A stretch of 64,000 nt of DNA from Hymenobacter polaris. GTDB taxonomy: Bacteria > Bacteroidota > Bacteroidia > Cytophagales > Hymenobacteraceae. Positions 7,941-16,555 of this stretch are shown piece by piece. Where the stretch lies: assembly GCF_012927305.1 (NCBI RefSeq), contig NZ_JABBGH010000002.1, forward strand, positions 1,406,773 to 1,470,772. Direction: 5' to 3'. Made by a program: the position numbers and the translations under genes. How positions within the stretch are numbered: position 1 is the first letter of the stretch; the number at the start of each line of letters is the position of its first letter. The notes beneath the pieces are model-generated. The model was given only the letters and a program-made list of their open reading frames with translations, was not told where the DNA came from and did no database searches.

Positions 7941-9065
7941 ATGGACTCGCAACACGCCAAAACCGCCCTCGTATCGGGGGCTAGCATCGCCGGGCTGGCT
8001 ACGGCTTACTGGCTCAGCGAACTGGGCTACCGCGTCACGGTGGTGGAGCTGGCCGCCGCGCCGCGCACCGGCGGCGGGGCCGTCAACGTGGGCGGCCCGG
8101 CGCTCGACAGCATCCGGCGCATGGGTCTCTACGAGCAGCTCAAGCCCCACGCCCTGCATCTCGATAAATGGGAGTTCAAGAACGCCGACGACACCACGGC
8201 GGGCACCATGACGCTGGGCGACGGCCCGGACGGCCCGCCCGCCGAAGACCTCGAAATTGAGCGCTACATCTTGATTCCCAATCTGCTAGGGGCCATTCGG
8301 GGCGAGGTAGAGTACCTGTTCGACAACCGCATCACGGCGCTGCGCGAAGCGGCGGCCGGCGTACAGGCGACCCTGGCCGATGGCACGCAGCGAACCTTCG
8401 ACCTGGTGGTGGGCTGCGACGGCGTGCACTCGGGGGTGCGCAAGCTCTGGTTCGGCCACGAGACCGAATACGCGCATTTTCTGCACTACTACTTCTCCCT
8501 CACCAGCCTCGACAAGCCGCTGATGCCACCCGCCACTGCCCAGCTCTACAACGTGCCGGGCAAGGTGGTAATGGTGATGGACCAGGGCGGCAAAACCGAC
8601 GTGGCCTTCTGCTTCTACTCCGAGCACGAAATCGCCTACGACTACCGCGATACGGCGCAGCAGGCCGCCATCGTGGCCGCGCAGTTTGCGGGCGAAGGCT
8701 GGCGCACCACCGAGCTGCTGGCCGAGGTAGCGCAGCAGCAAACCGCCTACTTCGACAAGTTCGCCCAGATACGGATGCCGGCCTGGACCAAGGGCCGGGT
8801 GGCCCTGGTGGGCGATGCCGCCTACTGCGCCACCGCCGCCGCCGGCCAGGGCGGCGCGCTGGCCCTGGCCGGGGCCACTGCCCTGGCCGACGCGCTACGC
8901 CAGCACAACGGCAACATCGAGGCCGCCCTGCCCGCCTACGACCATGCCCTGCGCCCCTACGTGGAGGAGGTGCAAGACATGGCACTCGTCATGCTAAGCG
9001 AGTACCTGGTACCGCGCACCGAAGCCGGGATTCAGAAGCGAAACGCGGGGGGCATCCCGTTTTAG
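7941..9065 (+). CDS. FAD-dependent monooxygenase
   Basis: A 374-residue flavoprotein of the class A (PHBH/TetX-like) monooxygenase group. The Rossmann FAD motif is near the start (VSGASIAGLATAYWLSELG followed by VTVVE). The DG motif appears as LVVGCDGVHSGVRK (~residues 154-167), and the second FAD contact as GRVALVGDAAYCATAAAGQG (~residues 285-304). It probably hydroxylates or inactivates an aromatic or polycyclic compound using NAD(P)H and oxygen. The adjoining AraC regulator suggests inducible expression, for example a detoxification unit; the substrate is unknown. Confidence 0.88.
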   Translation: MDSQHAKTALVSGASIAGLATAYWLSELGYRVTVVELAAAPRTGGGAVNVGGPALDSIRRMGLYEQLKPHALHLDKWEFKNADDTTAGTMTLGDGPDGPPAEDLEIERYILIPNLLGAIRGEVEYLFDNRITALREAAAGVQATLADGTQRTFDLVVGCDGVHSGVRKLWFGHETEYAHFLHYYFSLTSLDKPLMPPATAQLYNVPGKVVMVMDQGGKTDVAFCFYSEHEIAYDYRDTAQQAAIVAAQFAGEGWRTTELLAEVAQQQTAYFDKFAQIRMPAWTKGRVALVGDAAYCATAAAGQGGALALAGATALADALRQHNGNIEAALPAYDHALRPYVEEVQDMALVMLSEYLVPRTEAGIQKRNAGGIPF

Positions 9066-9112
9066 TATCTCCTCGCAGCATACCTTGCGTGCCCACTCAA
9101 TACCGCCTGCCG

Positions 9113-9892
9113 ATGCCCGCTCGCTTGAATAAATGGCTGCTCCGGTTCTCAGTTACCGGCGCGTTTCTGCTAGCGCTGCTGGTGCTTATCGTGTTCGCGC
9201 CGGCGCTCAGCTACGCTCAGCAAAGCAGCTTCGGCCGCTTCACAGTGTATCACCAGCAGCCACTGGCCGTTGCGCTGCCGGCCCACTTGGCCGCGGCAGC
9301 TGCGCAATTGCGTGGCAGCGAGCTATACACTCCCGATTTCCACGCTGACATCTGCCTGAACGACCAGGGCAGCAGCTATCCAAAGCTGCTGGGCCAGCTG
9401 CTGCCGCCCGCCTTCGCTTGGGGCTTTGCCGATAAAGTGGTGCTGCAAGGCCAGGCCAATTTCGCGGCCGACTACGTGGAGCTGCATGGCTACCGCTGGA
9501 ACAGCACCGCCCTGCTCACGCACGAGCTGACTCACTGCCTGCAAGCGCAGGCCCTGGGCTGGTACCGCAGCAACTCCCTCACCGGATACCCCACCTGGAA
9601 GCGCGAAGGCTACGCCGAGTACCTGGCCCGCCCCCACGGCACGCCCGCCCAGCTGGCTGCCAGCCTAGCCCGCCTGCATCAAGCTGAATTTGAGCAACCC
9701 ACCGCCTGGGAGGTACTGCTGCCCGATGGCACCATGCAGCCCAAAGACTACGCCCACTACGCTGCCCTGGTCACTTATTGCCTTGACGTGCAACACCAAA
9801 CCTACCGGCAGCTGCTGGCCGACACGCTAGGGGAGGCGACGGTAGCGCGGCGCATGGCGGCGTGGGAGGGCGGGCGCAAGGGTGGCGAGTAG
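9113..9892 (+). CDS. Membrane-anchored HExxH protein
   Basis: A 259-residue protein with an N-terminal hydrophobic segment (LLRFSVTGAFLLALLVLIVFAP), probably a membrane anchor or uncleaved signal. Residues near 140 read LLTHELTHCLQAQALGW, containing an HELTH zinc-metallopeptidase signature, and 30 residues later WKREGYAEYLARPHG supplies a plausible third ligand (the Glu of EGYAEY). This pattern suggests a gluzincin-like peptidase, but no named family is recognised. ATG 9113 is preferred; GTG 9089 in the same frame would add eight residues. It faces the helicase gene across a palindromic repeat. Confidence 0.6.
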   Translation: MPARLNKWLLRFSVTGAFLLALLVLIVFAPALSYAQQSSFGRFTVYHQQPLAVALPAHLAAAAAQLRGSELYTPDFHADICLNDQGSSYPKLLGQLLPPAFAWGFADKVVLQGQANFAADYVELHGYRWNSTALLTHELTHCLQAQALGWYRSNSLTGYPTWKREGYAEYLARPHGTPAQLAASLARLHQAEFEQPTAWEVLLPDGTMQPKDYAHYAALVTYCLDVQHQTYRQLLADTLGEATVARRMAAWEGGRKGGE

Positions 9893-9925
9893 GAGGTGTA
9901 TACAGTCGCAAAAAGAAAAAAAGCA

Positions 9926-10001
9926 GTCATGCTGAGCCTGCCGAAGCATCTCTACCACGCATCATTGTTCGGTAGAGATGCTTCGGCAAGCTCAGCATGA
10001 C
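9926..10001. repeat. REP-like palindrome, family 1
   Basis: Inverted arms of about 30 nt (GTCATGCTGAGCCTGCCGAA extending to TCTCTACC, and the reverse complement with one mismatch) surround a short loop. It fills the gap between two convergent genes, where it may also end transcription. Related copies occur at 24300-24442, 34410-34502, 47104-47137 (short) and 49913-50010 (diverged). Confidence 0.8.
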
Positions 10002-10032
10002 GTTCTTTTTGCTGCTGATAGCTACTTCTAGC

Positions 10033-11445
10033 CTACCGCCCCTGCCCGCGCCGCCGCAGCGCCTTGGCGCCCGGCGCGGAGGCTCCCTTCTTACCGGGGT
10101 TCTTCTTGGCGCCTTTCTGGCTTTTCTTGGCGCCTTTCTCGAAGACCTTGCCGGTGCGCTTGTCGATGGTTTCGCCGGGCTTTATCCATTCCTTGCGCTC
10201 GTGGAAGGCGCCCTGGTAATCGGGGTTGGCCTTCTTTTTTTGCTCGTCCAGGGTGCGGGCGTGCTCCTGGCTTTCTTCAAAGGGCGTTTCCGTTACCTGC
10301 ACCTCGGGGGGGAGGGGCAGCAGCGGAATCTCTTGCTTAATCAGCTCCTGGATGCGCTCGATGTGCTGGCGCTCGGCGGGGTTGGCGAAGGTGATGGCCT
10401 CGCCGGTGTGGCGGGCGCGGCCCGTGCGCCCGATGCGGTGCACGTAGTCGTCGTAGATGAGCGGTACGTCCACATTAATAACGTGGCTGACCTGGGGCAC
10501 GTCGATGCCGCGGGCGGCCACGTCGGTGGCCACCAGGTAGCGCACCCCGCCGGCCTTGAAGGCATCCATGCTGTTGAGGCGGGCGTTCTGGCCTTTGTTG
10601 CCGTGTATCACGCGCACCTCCCCTAGGGGGGCGTGGCGCTCCAGGAAGCGGGCCACCTGGTCGGCATTCTCCTTGGTGCGGGCGAAGAACAGCACCCGCG
10701 TCATGGCCGCGGCCTCGGTTTGCAGCAGGTAATTCAGCAGGTTGAGCTTGGTGCTCAGGTTGGGCACCTCGTAGAGGCGCTGGGTCACGGTCTGGGCCGG
10801 CTGGGCGGGGGGCGTCACCTCCACCCGCGTCGGAAACTCCAGAAACTCGGCGCTCAGCTCCTCCACCCTGGGGGGCATGGTGGCTGAGAACAGCACGTTC
10901 TGGCGCTTGCGCGGAATGATTTCTAGGATGCGCCGAATCTGGGGCATGAAGCCCATGTCCATCATCTTGTCGGCCTCGTCGAGCACCAGCGTCTTCAACT
11001 CCTTCAGCACCAGCTCGCCCTTGCCGTAAATCTCCATCAGCCGGCCGGGCGTGGCCACTAGGATGTCCAGCCCCTGCTGAATCGTATCAATCTGCGTTTT
11101 CGGCCCTAGGCCCCCGTAGATGGCGTAGATGCGCAAATCTGTATGCGTCGCCAGCGCCTTGAGGTGCTTTTCGAGCTGGATGGCCAGCTCGCGAGTGGGG
11201 GCCAGCACCAGGGCCCTAGGGTGCTGGCCCTGGGCGTACTTCACCTTCATCAGCAGCGGCAGGCCGAAGGCGGCAGTTTTGCCGGTGCCAGTCTGGGCGA
11301 TGCCCAGCACGTCGTGGCCGGCTAGCAGCAGCGGTATCGTTTGCTCCTGCACCGGGGTGGGCTCCGTGAAGCCGGCTTCGGCCACGGCCGTGAGCAGCTG
11401 CTTGTTGAGCTTGAAGTCGGCGAAGGTGATTGGGAGGGTATCCAT
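10033..11445 (-). CDS. DEAD-box RNA helicase, RhlE-like
   Basis: An ATP-dependent RNA helicase of 470 residues from ATG 11445. Motifs in order: Q motif (FTEPTPVQEQTIP, ~26-38), Walker A AQTGTGKT (50-57), PTRELA (83-88), ATPGR (131-135), DEAD (156-159), SAT (187-189), then helicase C-terminal VATDVAARGID and HRIGRTGRA. The tail is Lys-rich and basic (KKSQKGAKKNPGKKGASAPG), probably for RNA binding. Likely roles are ribosome assembly and RNA remodelling in the cold. An upstream in-frame ATG at 11463 and a longer open frame to 11625 are less likely because they run into a palindrome and non-conserved sequence. Confidence 0.93.
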   Translation of the reverse strand: MDTLPITFADFKLNKQLLTAVAEAGFTEPTPVQEQTIPLLLAGHDVLGIAQTGTGKTAAFGLPLLMKVKYAQGQHPRALVLAPTRELAIQLEKHLKALATHTDLRIYAIYGGLGPKTQIDTIQQGLDILVATPGRLMEIYGKGELVLKELKTLVLDEADKMMDMGFMPQIRRILEIIPRKRQNVLFSATMPPRVEELSAEFLEFPTRVEVTPPAQPAQTVTQRLYEVPNLSTKLNLLNYLLQTEAAAMTRVLFFARTKENADQVARFLERHAPLGEVRVIHGNKGQNARLNSMDAFKAGGVRYLVATDVAARGIDVPQVSHVINVDVPLIYDDYVHRIGRTGRARHTGEAITFANPAERQHIERIQELIKQEIPLLPLPPEVQVTETPFEESQEHARTLDEQKKKANPDYQGAFHERKEWIKPGETIDKRTGKVFEKGAKKSQKGAKKNPGKKGASAPGAKALRRRGQGR

Positions 11446-11469
11446 CCGGCAAAGGTCGGGCATAAAGGT

Positions 11470-11546
11470 GTAGGGGCGGGGCTTGTCCTCGTCCGTCGTC
11501 GTTACGTCATCGTTCAACGACGGGCGGGGGCAAGCCCCGCCCCTAC
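11470..11546. repeat. GC-rich inverted repeat
   Basis: The arms are GTAGGGGCGGGGCTTG (from 11470) and CAAGCCCCGCCCCTAC (to 11546), a perfect 16-nt inverted match around an imperfect palindromic centre. The repeat lies upstream of the helicase gene and may form a hairpin in its leader. Confidence 0.75.
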
Positions 11547-11575
11547 GCCTTGCGGCACATTTTTTCCACTGCTTT

Positions 11576-11606
11576 CTTGCAGAAAAGCCTCCGCCTAGTA
11601 TCTTTG
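11576..11606 (+). promoter_or_regulatory. tRNA-His promoter
   Basis: CTTG at 11576-11579, a 19-nt spacer and TATCTTTG at 11599-11606 match the Bacteroidota -33/-7 promoter exactly. The bases after the -7 box (CACTCCCAAAC) are shared with rRNA promoters at the other end of the window. Confidence 0.85.
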
Positions 11607-11625
11607 CACTCCCAAACCACCACAC

Positions 11626-11700
<75 letters not shown>

Positions 11701-11708
11701 CGCCTGCA

Positions 11709-11740
11709 AGTCCCCGGATGCAAATCCGGGGACTTTTTTG
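11709..11740 (+). terminator. Intrinsic terminator after tRNA-His
   Basis: A perfect 11-bp stem (AGTCCCCGGAT with ATCCGGGGACT) around a GCAA loop is followed by a run of T residues. Confidence 0.9.
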
Positions 11741-11798
11741 TTATTTGTGTAGTTGCTAGCGCAACCATTCACCTTCTTTCTCCCCCAATTCCCCTAGC

Positions 11799-12734
11799 AT
11801 GAGCCTTCTCGTTATCGGCTCCGTGGCGTTCGATGCCCTGGAAACCCCTTTCGGCAAGACCGATAAAATTATTGGCGGCGCGGCCACGTACATCAGCCTC
11901 GCAGCCTCCTATTCGGTGAAGCCCGTGAACCTAGTGGCCGTAGTGGGCGGCGACTTTCCGCAGAGCGACATCCTGACCCTGGAAGAGCACGGCGTAAACA
12001 CCGAAGGCCTGCAAATCAAAGCCGACGAAAAGTCGTTTTTCTGGTCGGGCAAGTATAACAAGGACCTCAACTCGCGCGAAACCATTACCACCGAGCTGAA
12101 CGTGCTCGGCTCGTTTGACCCTATTATCCCCGACGCGTACCAGGACTGCAAGTACCTGATGCTGGGCAACCTAGCCCCGCAGGTGCAGCGCCTGGTCATT
12201 CAGCGCCTCGTCAACCGGCCCAAGCTTATTGTGCTCGATACCATGAACTTCTGGATGGACTCGGCCCCCGACGAGCTGCTGGCTACCATCGAGATGGTGG
12301 ACGTGCTCAGCATCAATGACGAGGAAGCCCGCCAGCTCTCGGGCGAGTATTCGCTGGTGAAGGCGGCCCGCAAAATCCTGATGTTCGGCCCCAAGTTCTT
12401 GATTATCAAGAAGGGCGAGCACGGCGCGCTACTCTTCCACAAAAACAAGGTATTCTACGCCCCGGCCCTGCCGCTGGAGGAAGTATTTGACCCCACCGGC
12501 GCCGGCGACACCTTCGCGGGCGGCTTCATCGGCCACATCGCCGCCACCGACGACTGCTCGTTCGAGAACGTGAAGCGGGCCGTTATCCACGGCTCGGCCA
12601 TGGCCTCGTTCTGCGTCGAGAAGTTTGGCACCGAGCGTTTGCTCAACCTGACCCAGGAGGATATTGAGGCCCGCGAGGCGCAATTTGAAGAGTTGGTGCG
12701 CGTGCAGCCCGCCACCGTGGTGGCTTCTCTGTAA
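11799..12734 (+). CDS. PfkB-family carbohydrate kinase
   Basis: A 311-residue ribokinase-superfamily kinase that phosphorylates a sugar or nucleoside with ATP in the cytosol. The N-terminal substrate region contains IIGGAATYISLAAS (~27-40), and the C-terminal PfkB signature is FDPTGAGDTFAGGFIGHIA (~229-247), where the Asp of GAGD is the catalytic base. The middle has VLSINDEEARQLSG, typical of the family. The substrate cannot be assigned; no sugar transporter or isomerase is adjacent. It is a single gene bounded by the tRNA terminator and a shared hairpin. Confidence 0.9.
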   Translation: MSLLVIGSVAFDALETPFGKTDKIIGGAATYISLAASYSVKPVNLVAVVGGDFPQSDILTLEEHGVNTEGLQIKADEKSFFWSGKYNKDLNSRETITTELNVLGSFDPIIPDAYQDCKYLMLGNLAPQVQRLVIQRLVNRPKLIVLDTMNFWMDSAPDELLATIEMVDVLSINDEEARQLSGEYSLVKAARKILMFGPKFLIIKKGEHGALLFHKNKVFYAPALPLEEVFDPTGAGDTFAGGFIGHIAATDDCSFENVKRAVIHGSAMASFCVEKFGTERLLNLTQEDIEAREAQFEELVRVQPATVVASL

Positions 12735-12742
12735 AAAACTAA

Positions 12743-12775
12743 AGCCCCCTAGCCCTCGCTATTGGCGGCTAGGGG
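12743..12775. terminator. Bidirectional terminator hairpin
   Basis: AGCCCCCTAGCC pairs with GGCTAGGGGGT, placed between the convergent kinase and minus-strand gene and preceded by an A-run. The last codons of the minus-strand gene lie inside the hairpin. Confidence 0.7.
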
Positions 12776-13219
12776 GTGCTCAGCCCATTCTTGCTCTAGG
12801 TGCGCCTGGGCAGTGGGGTCTTGAAAGCTCAGCAGCCAATCGAGCGCGCTAGCCGGTTCGCTGAAAAACTGCACCTCGTAGTGAATGAAGTGGCGCGCCG
12901 CAAAGTGCATGGCCTCGATAGCCATCTGGTTGTAGAGGCTAGTACTGGACATAACAAAGGCCACGTGCTGAATAGCCGGCACCGATACGCGCGGCAGCCA
13001 ATTAGTAGCCACCCACAACTGCTGCTCGGGGGTGATGCGGGGCCGGCCGCGCAAGTCAATCAGGCCCTCAGTAATGGTATTTTGCTCAATGAGCTGCGCA
13101 ATGGCATTGAGACTTTTTCGGTTGGTAGTCAGTTCGGCCGATGACCGATAGTATTGAAAGCGCAGCAGCGAAACTTCTGGGGCATACTGCGCCTGAATAG
13201 CGTAAAAATTTAGAATCAT
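12749..13219 (-). CDS. Conserved hypothetical, STAS/SpoIIAA-like
   Basis: A 156-residue protein with alternating beta and alpha character. The pattern EGLIDLRGRPRITPEQQLWV in the middle, followed by VPAIQHVAFVMSSTSLYNQ and the closing EVQFFSEPASALDWL, resembles the SpoIIAA/STAS-like fold common in Bacteroidota proteins of this size, where the end often reads F-D-x-A-x-A-W-L. No catalytic residue is obvious. It may act as a small regulatory or binding protein. It is monocistronic, with a -7 element ~120 nt upstream. Confidence 0.55.
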   Translation of the reverse strand: MILNFYAIQAQYAPEVSLLRFQYYRSSAELTTNRKSLNAIAQLIEQNTITEGLIDLRGRPRITPEQQLWVATNWLPRVSVPAIQHVAFVMSSTSLYNQMAIEAMHFAARHFIHYEVQFFSEPASALDWLLSFQDPTAQAHLEQEWAEHPLAANSEG

Positions 13220-13341
13220 AGCGTGAGGATAGGACGGTATGCACGGTAAGCCCTACTAGCCCAGTTGTTCGCGCGTATAGCCGCTAGCTGCTGGGTGTTT
13301 GCGCAAGCAAGCGGTCGGGCGAGCTAGCCTACTGGCGAAGG

Positions 13342-13349
13342 CAAAGGTA
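13342..13349 (-). promoter_or_regulatory. Candidate -7 element
   Basis: Minus-strand TACCTTTG matches the consensus exactly, 123 nt upstream of the STAS-like gene. No -33 element at the right distance was found. Confidence 0.4.
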
Positions 13350-13389
13350 TTTAAGAAGCACTTGACTAACTGCTTAGGTAACGGTATTC

Positions 13390-13995
13390 ATGCTTAATTG
13401 GCTGCGCAGCAACTGGCGCGACGTTACTTTTCTGGCGGGGTTGGCCGTGGTGTTTGGCACTGATTTGCGCCTGCCCGTGGTCAGCACCTTGCAGCGCGGG
13501 CTGTTGGCTACGGGCTTTTGGCAGCCGGCTCTGCCCACGCGGCCAGCCCTAGGCCCAGCTGCGCAACTGGTAAGTGAGCGTACGGCTGGGCTGCCCAGCG
13601 TGGCGCTCTATACCCTAGGGGGCCAGCCGGCCAACCTGCGGCAGTTTGCGGGCAAGGTGGTGCTGGTAAATATGTGGGCCAGCTGGTGCCCGCCCTGCCT
13701 GGCCGAGATGCCCGGCCTGCAGGCGCTTTACCAGCAGGTAGATACCGCTAAAATTGCCTTTGTGTGCATCTCGCTCGACGCCAATCCTAACCGGGCGCGG
13801 GCTCTGCTCAAGCACAAGGGCTACACGCTGCCGGTGTTTTTCCCGGCCGCGCCGTTGCCTGCGCCGTTTGCCTCGTCATCCATCCCCTATACCGTCATTC
13901 TCGCGCCCGACGGCCGAGTAGCGGCCAGCCACGCCGGCATGGCCGACTACGATACGCCCGCGTTTCGGCAGGCCCTGGAGCAGCTGGCGAAGTAA
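13390..13995 (+). CDS. TlpA/ResA-like thioredoxin
   Basis: A 201-residue membrane-anchored thiol-disulfide oxidoreductase facing the periplasm. The N-terminal region (LRSNWRDVTFLAGLAVVFG) is a signal anchor. The thioredoxin fold has the WCPPC active site (Cys100, Cys103) within VNMWASWCPPCLAEMPGL, and the cis-proline region is SSIPYTVILAPDGRV. It probably reduces disulfides or helps cytochrome c maturation. No cytochrome genes are nearby, so its partner is not shown. Confidence 0.9.
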   Translation: MLNWLRSNWRDVTFLAGLAVVFGTDLRLPVVSTLQRGLLATGFWQPALPTRPALGPAAQLVSERTAGLPSVALYTLGGQPANLRQFAGKVVLVNMWASWCPPCLAEMPGLQALYQQVDTAKIAFVCISLDANPNRARALLKHKGYTLPVFFPAAPLPAPFASSSIPYTVILAPDGRVAASHAGMADYDTPAFRQALEQLAK

Positions 13996-14124
13996 GCCCT
14001 AGGGCCTTCCTACGCGGCTAGTGCCGGCAAACACCGGGCAGACTTACTTATTTGGGGTGAGAGGCAACCCCGCCGGCCGCGAAGAGGTAGAAAGAGAAGT
14101 ACGCTCACTTAACCTTTTCCCGCC

Positions 14125-14379
14125 ATGTCACTAGCGCATTTAAATCCCGAGAACGAGAACGAAGACGTTCAAAACTCCGTCAACCCCTTCGAGAACACCA
14201 ACAAAAAAAGCACGCAGGTGCAAAACCCCAGCGATAACCAAGTGTCGCACAAAGGCAACACGACGGATGGGGCCGATGCGGGCGAGGGTGTAAACAACAT
14301 CCGCAGCAATCCGCAGGGCAACAATCCGATGTCGGTTAACAAAGGCAAAGTAGGTGCGGGCGGCGACGCCAAACACTAA
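14125..14379 (+). CDS. Small disordered hydrophilic protein
   Basis: An 84-residue protein almost free of hydrophobic residues, rich in Asn, Gly, Asp, Lys and Gln (for example NPENENEDVQNSVNPFENTN). It is probably intrinsically disordered. No signal peptide or motif is recognised. It has a clear ATG and a strong hairpin right after the stop, so it is probably expressed. Function unknown; stress-protective disordered proteins have this composition, but that is only analogy. Confidence 0.6.
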   Translation: MSLAHLNPENENEDVQNSVNPFENTNKKSTQVQNPSDNQVSHKGNTTDGADAGEGVNNIRSNPQGNNPMSVNKGKVGAGGDAKH

Positions 14380-14391
14380 ACCTTAGACTTA

Positions 14392-14443
14392 AACAACTAA
14401 AACAGCAACGCTCGCGTCAGCGGGCGTTGCTGTTTTAGTTGTT
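14392..14443. terminator. Bidirectional terminator, 20-bp stem
   Basis: Perfect arms AACAACTAAAACAGCAACGC and its reverse complement are separated by 12 nt, with A/T-rich outer ends serving as T-runs in both directions. It separates the small hydrophilic gene from the convergent M61 peptidase gene. Confidence 0.9.
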
Positions 14444-16180
14444 TTAAAACTCCCAGCCCAGCCACTTCTCAAAGCCGGCCCGCTGATTTTCATCGGCTTC
14501 GGTCAGCTTTTCTACGGTGTAGCGGGTGCCGTAGCTGGGGCCCGGCTGCGGTGCCAGCTCTACTAGCAGCAAGCGGTTTTGGCGGAACACGGCCAGTTGG
14601 TACACCGGCTCGCCGGGGGCTAGCAAAGTTTGCAAGTTGGCCCCGGCGCGGCGGCCGTTGATGGCCACCAACTCATCCTCTACCGCCAGCACGGCGGCGG
14701 CCGGCGAGTCGGGCCAGAGGTAGGTCACTTCCACGCGGTCGTTTTTGAGGGCCGTGCGAAAGCCGAACGTACCTTCGGAGATAACCGGGTTTTCGTAGGC
14801 CACTAGCTGGCAGCCCACCGTGTGCAAGGCACGGTCGAGAGGCTCCTGCAGCGGCGCCGTGCCGTTGATAAACTTGTCGAAATACACCTGCATCCGGCGG
14901 CCGGCCACCTCAGTTACCACGCGGGCGTAGTCCTCGTCGGTGTACCCTAGGCCGGTCTTGCCAAACTCTTCGTAGAGGCGGCGCATCACATCATCGAGGC
15001 TGCGCTGGTGGCCGTGCAGCTGCCGCAGGGTGAGGTCGAGCAGCAGCGCCGCCAAGGCGCCTTTGTGGTACACGCTCACCTTGCGGTCGGGTACGCCGGG
15101 GCGGTAGCCATCCAGCCAGAGGTCCATGCTGGCGTCGGCCAGGCTCAGATTGCGGCCACCCGCGTCGTCGTAGTGCTTGCGCAGCACCAGATTCAGCTCC
15201 TCAAAATACTGCGCGGGCGTGCGCACGCGGCTGCGGGCCAGCAGATACTCGCCGTAGTAGGTCGTGACGCCCTCGGCCACGTAGCAGGTGCGGAAGTAGT
15301 TTTCGCGGGCGTAGTCGTAGGGCTGCATCTCGGCCGGCCGGATGGCCTTGATGTTCCAGGTGTGAAACAGCTCGTGGCAGCTCACGCCCAGCAGCTCCTT
15401 GTAGTAGGCTTCCTGCATCAGTGCCTCGGCGGGGCCCAGCACAATCACCGTCGAGTTGTGGTGCTCCACGCCGTGGTAGTGCTTGTAGGGCAAAAACTGA
15501 TTCAAGAAGTGGTACTCGGCCACCGGAAAGCCCCCGAATAGCTGCAGCTGCTCTGCCGAAAAGGCCTGGAAGTCAGCCAGCAGGCGCGGCCAGTCCACGG
15601 CCGCTTCCTCGCCCTGCACCCACACGTGGAAGGGCACGCCGCCCGCCGTATACTGCTCGTGCTGAATGCTGGGGCTGGCAATGAGCGGCGCATCGGCCAG
15701 CTGGTCAAAATTGCTGGCTTGCAGCACGTTGGGAGCCGTTTGGAGCAGGCCGCAGGCTAGGCGCCAGTCGGGCGGCAGCGCCAGCGTCAGCTGGCACGGC
15801 TGGCTCTCCTGGCCCACGGCATACAGCAGCGCCTGCACCGGGTTCAGGTACAGCTGGCTTTCGTCGAGCCACGAGCCGCCGGCGTCCATCTGGTGGGCGT
15901 AGAAGTTGTAGCGCGCCCGCACGCTGCGGCCCGCCGCGCCTGGCACCTCCCAGCAGTCCTTGGTAATTTTGCGGTAGGGGAGGGGCTCGTCGGTTTCGGC
16001 ATCGCTAAACTCCATGCGCTGAATCTTTTGCGCGAAGTTTTGCAACTCGTAGCGGCCGGGCCGCCAGGCGGGCAGCTGCAGCGCTAGCGGGCCGGTAGCC
16101 TCGGCCGGCACGTCCACCAGCAGCTGAATTTGGAGGTAGGAAGTCAGCGGATTCTCGAACGAAACGTGGTAGTAGGTCAT
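14444..16180 (-). CDS. M61 family peptidase
   Basis: A 578-residue metallopeptidase of the M61 (glycyl aminopeptidase-like) family. The zinc site HELFHTWN lies at residues ~269-276 (His269, Glu270, His273), followed by the family stretch IKAIRPAEMQPYDY. An N-terminal beta-sandwich domain precedes it and a PDZ-like domain follows (VTYLWPDSPAAAVLAVEDEL, then VAINGRRAG). The start MTYYHVSFENP at 16180 fits family members; the frame stays open to 16543, but that part is antisense to rpmH and is not conserved-looking. No signal peptide is apparent, so it is probably cytoplasmic. Confidence 0.92.
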   Translation of the reverse strand: MTYYHVSFENPLTSYLQIQLLVDVPAEATGPLALQLPAWRPGRYELQNFAQKIQRMEFSDAETDEPLPYRKITKDCWEVPGAAGRSVRARYNFYAHQMDAGGSWLDESQLYLNPVQALLYAVGQESQPCQLTLALPPDWRLACGLLQTAPNVLQASNFDQLADAPLIASPSIQHEQYTAGGVPFHVWVQGEEAAVDWPRLLADFQAFSAEQLQLFGGFPVAEYHFLNQFLPYKHYHGVEHHNSTVIVLGPAEALMQEAYYKELLGVSCHELFHTWNIKAIRPAEMQPYDYARENYFRTCYVAEGVTTYYGEYLLARSRVRTPAQYFEELNLVLRKHYDDAGGRNLSLADASMDLWLDGYRPGVPDRKVSVYHKGALAALLLDLTLRQLHGHQRSLDDVMRRLYEEFGKTGLGYTDEDYARVVTEVAGRRMQVYFDKFINGTAPLQEPLDRALHTVGCQLVAYENPVISEGTFGFRTALKNDRVEVTYLWPDSPAAAVLAVEDELVAINGRRAGANLQTLLAPGEPVYQLAVFRQNRLLLVELAPQPGPSYGTRYTVEKLTEADENQRAGFEKWLGWEF

Positions 16181-16333
16181 GAGCGGCGGTAAAGGCGGGC
16201 AGCGGTACAGACGCAGCACCGGGCCCCGTTGTTGTGACCCAGGGGGCCTAGGGGCGCCAAGGTGGCAGCGCAGGGCAAAGATGCGCTTTGGTACCCGGCA
16301 GGCAGTCATGGTCTTACAAATCACAATGGCTAG

Positions 16334-16365
16334 CTTGCTATTTTCCCGGAAAGCGCGTACCTTTG
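16334..16365 (+). promoter_or_regulatory. rpmH promoter
   Basis: CTTG at 16334-16337, a 20-nt spacer and TACCTTTG at 16358-16365 match the Bacteroidota promoter; the rpmH start codon lies 28 nt downstream. Confidence 0.75.
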
Positions 16366-16393
16366 CCGGCCCAAACCCGCAATTTGACCGGAC

Positions 16394-16552
16394 ATGAAAC
16401 GTACCTACCAACCCTCGCAGCGTAAGCGTCGCAACAAGCACGGCTTCCGCGAGCGCATGGCTTCGGCCAACGGCCGCAACGTGCTGGCCCGCCGCCGCGC
16501 CAAAGGCCGCAAGCGCCTTACCGTATCCGACGAAGGCCGCCACAAGCGCTAG
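16394..16552 (+). CDS. rpmH: Ribosomal protein bL34
   Basis: A 52-residue, very basic protein that begins MKRTYQPSQRKRRNKHGFRE and continues with RMASANGRNVLARRRAKGRK and LTVSDEGRHKR, the unmistakable bL34 sequence. It is a component of the large ribosomal subunit. It lies upstream of rnpA, the conserved rpmH-rnpA order. Confidence 0.99.
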   Translation: MKRTYQPSQRKRRNKHGFRERMASANGRNVLARRRAKGRKRLTVSDEGRHKR

Positions 16553-16555
16553 TCT

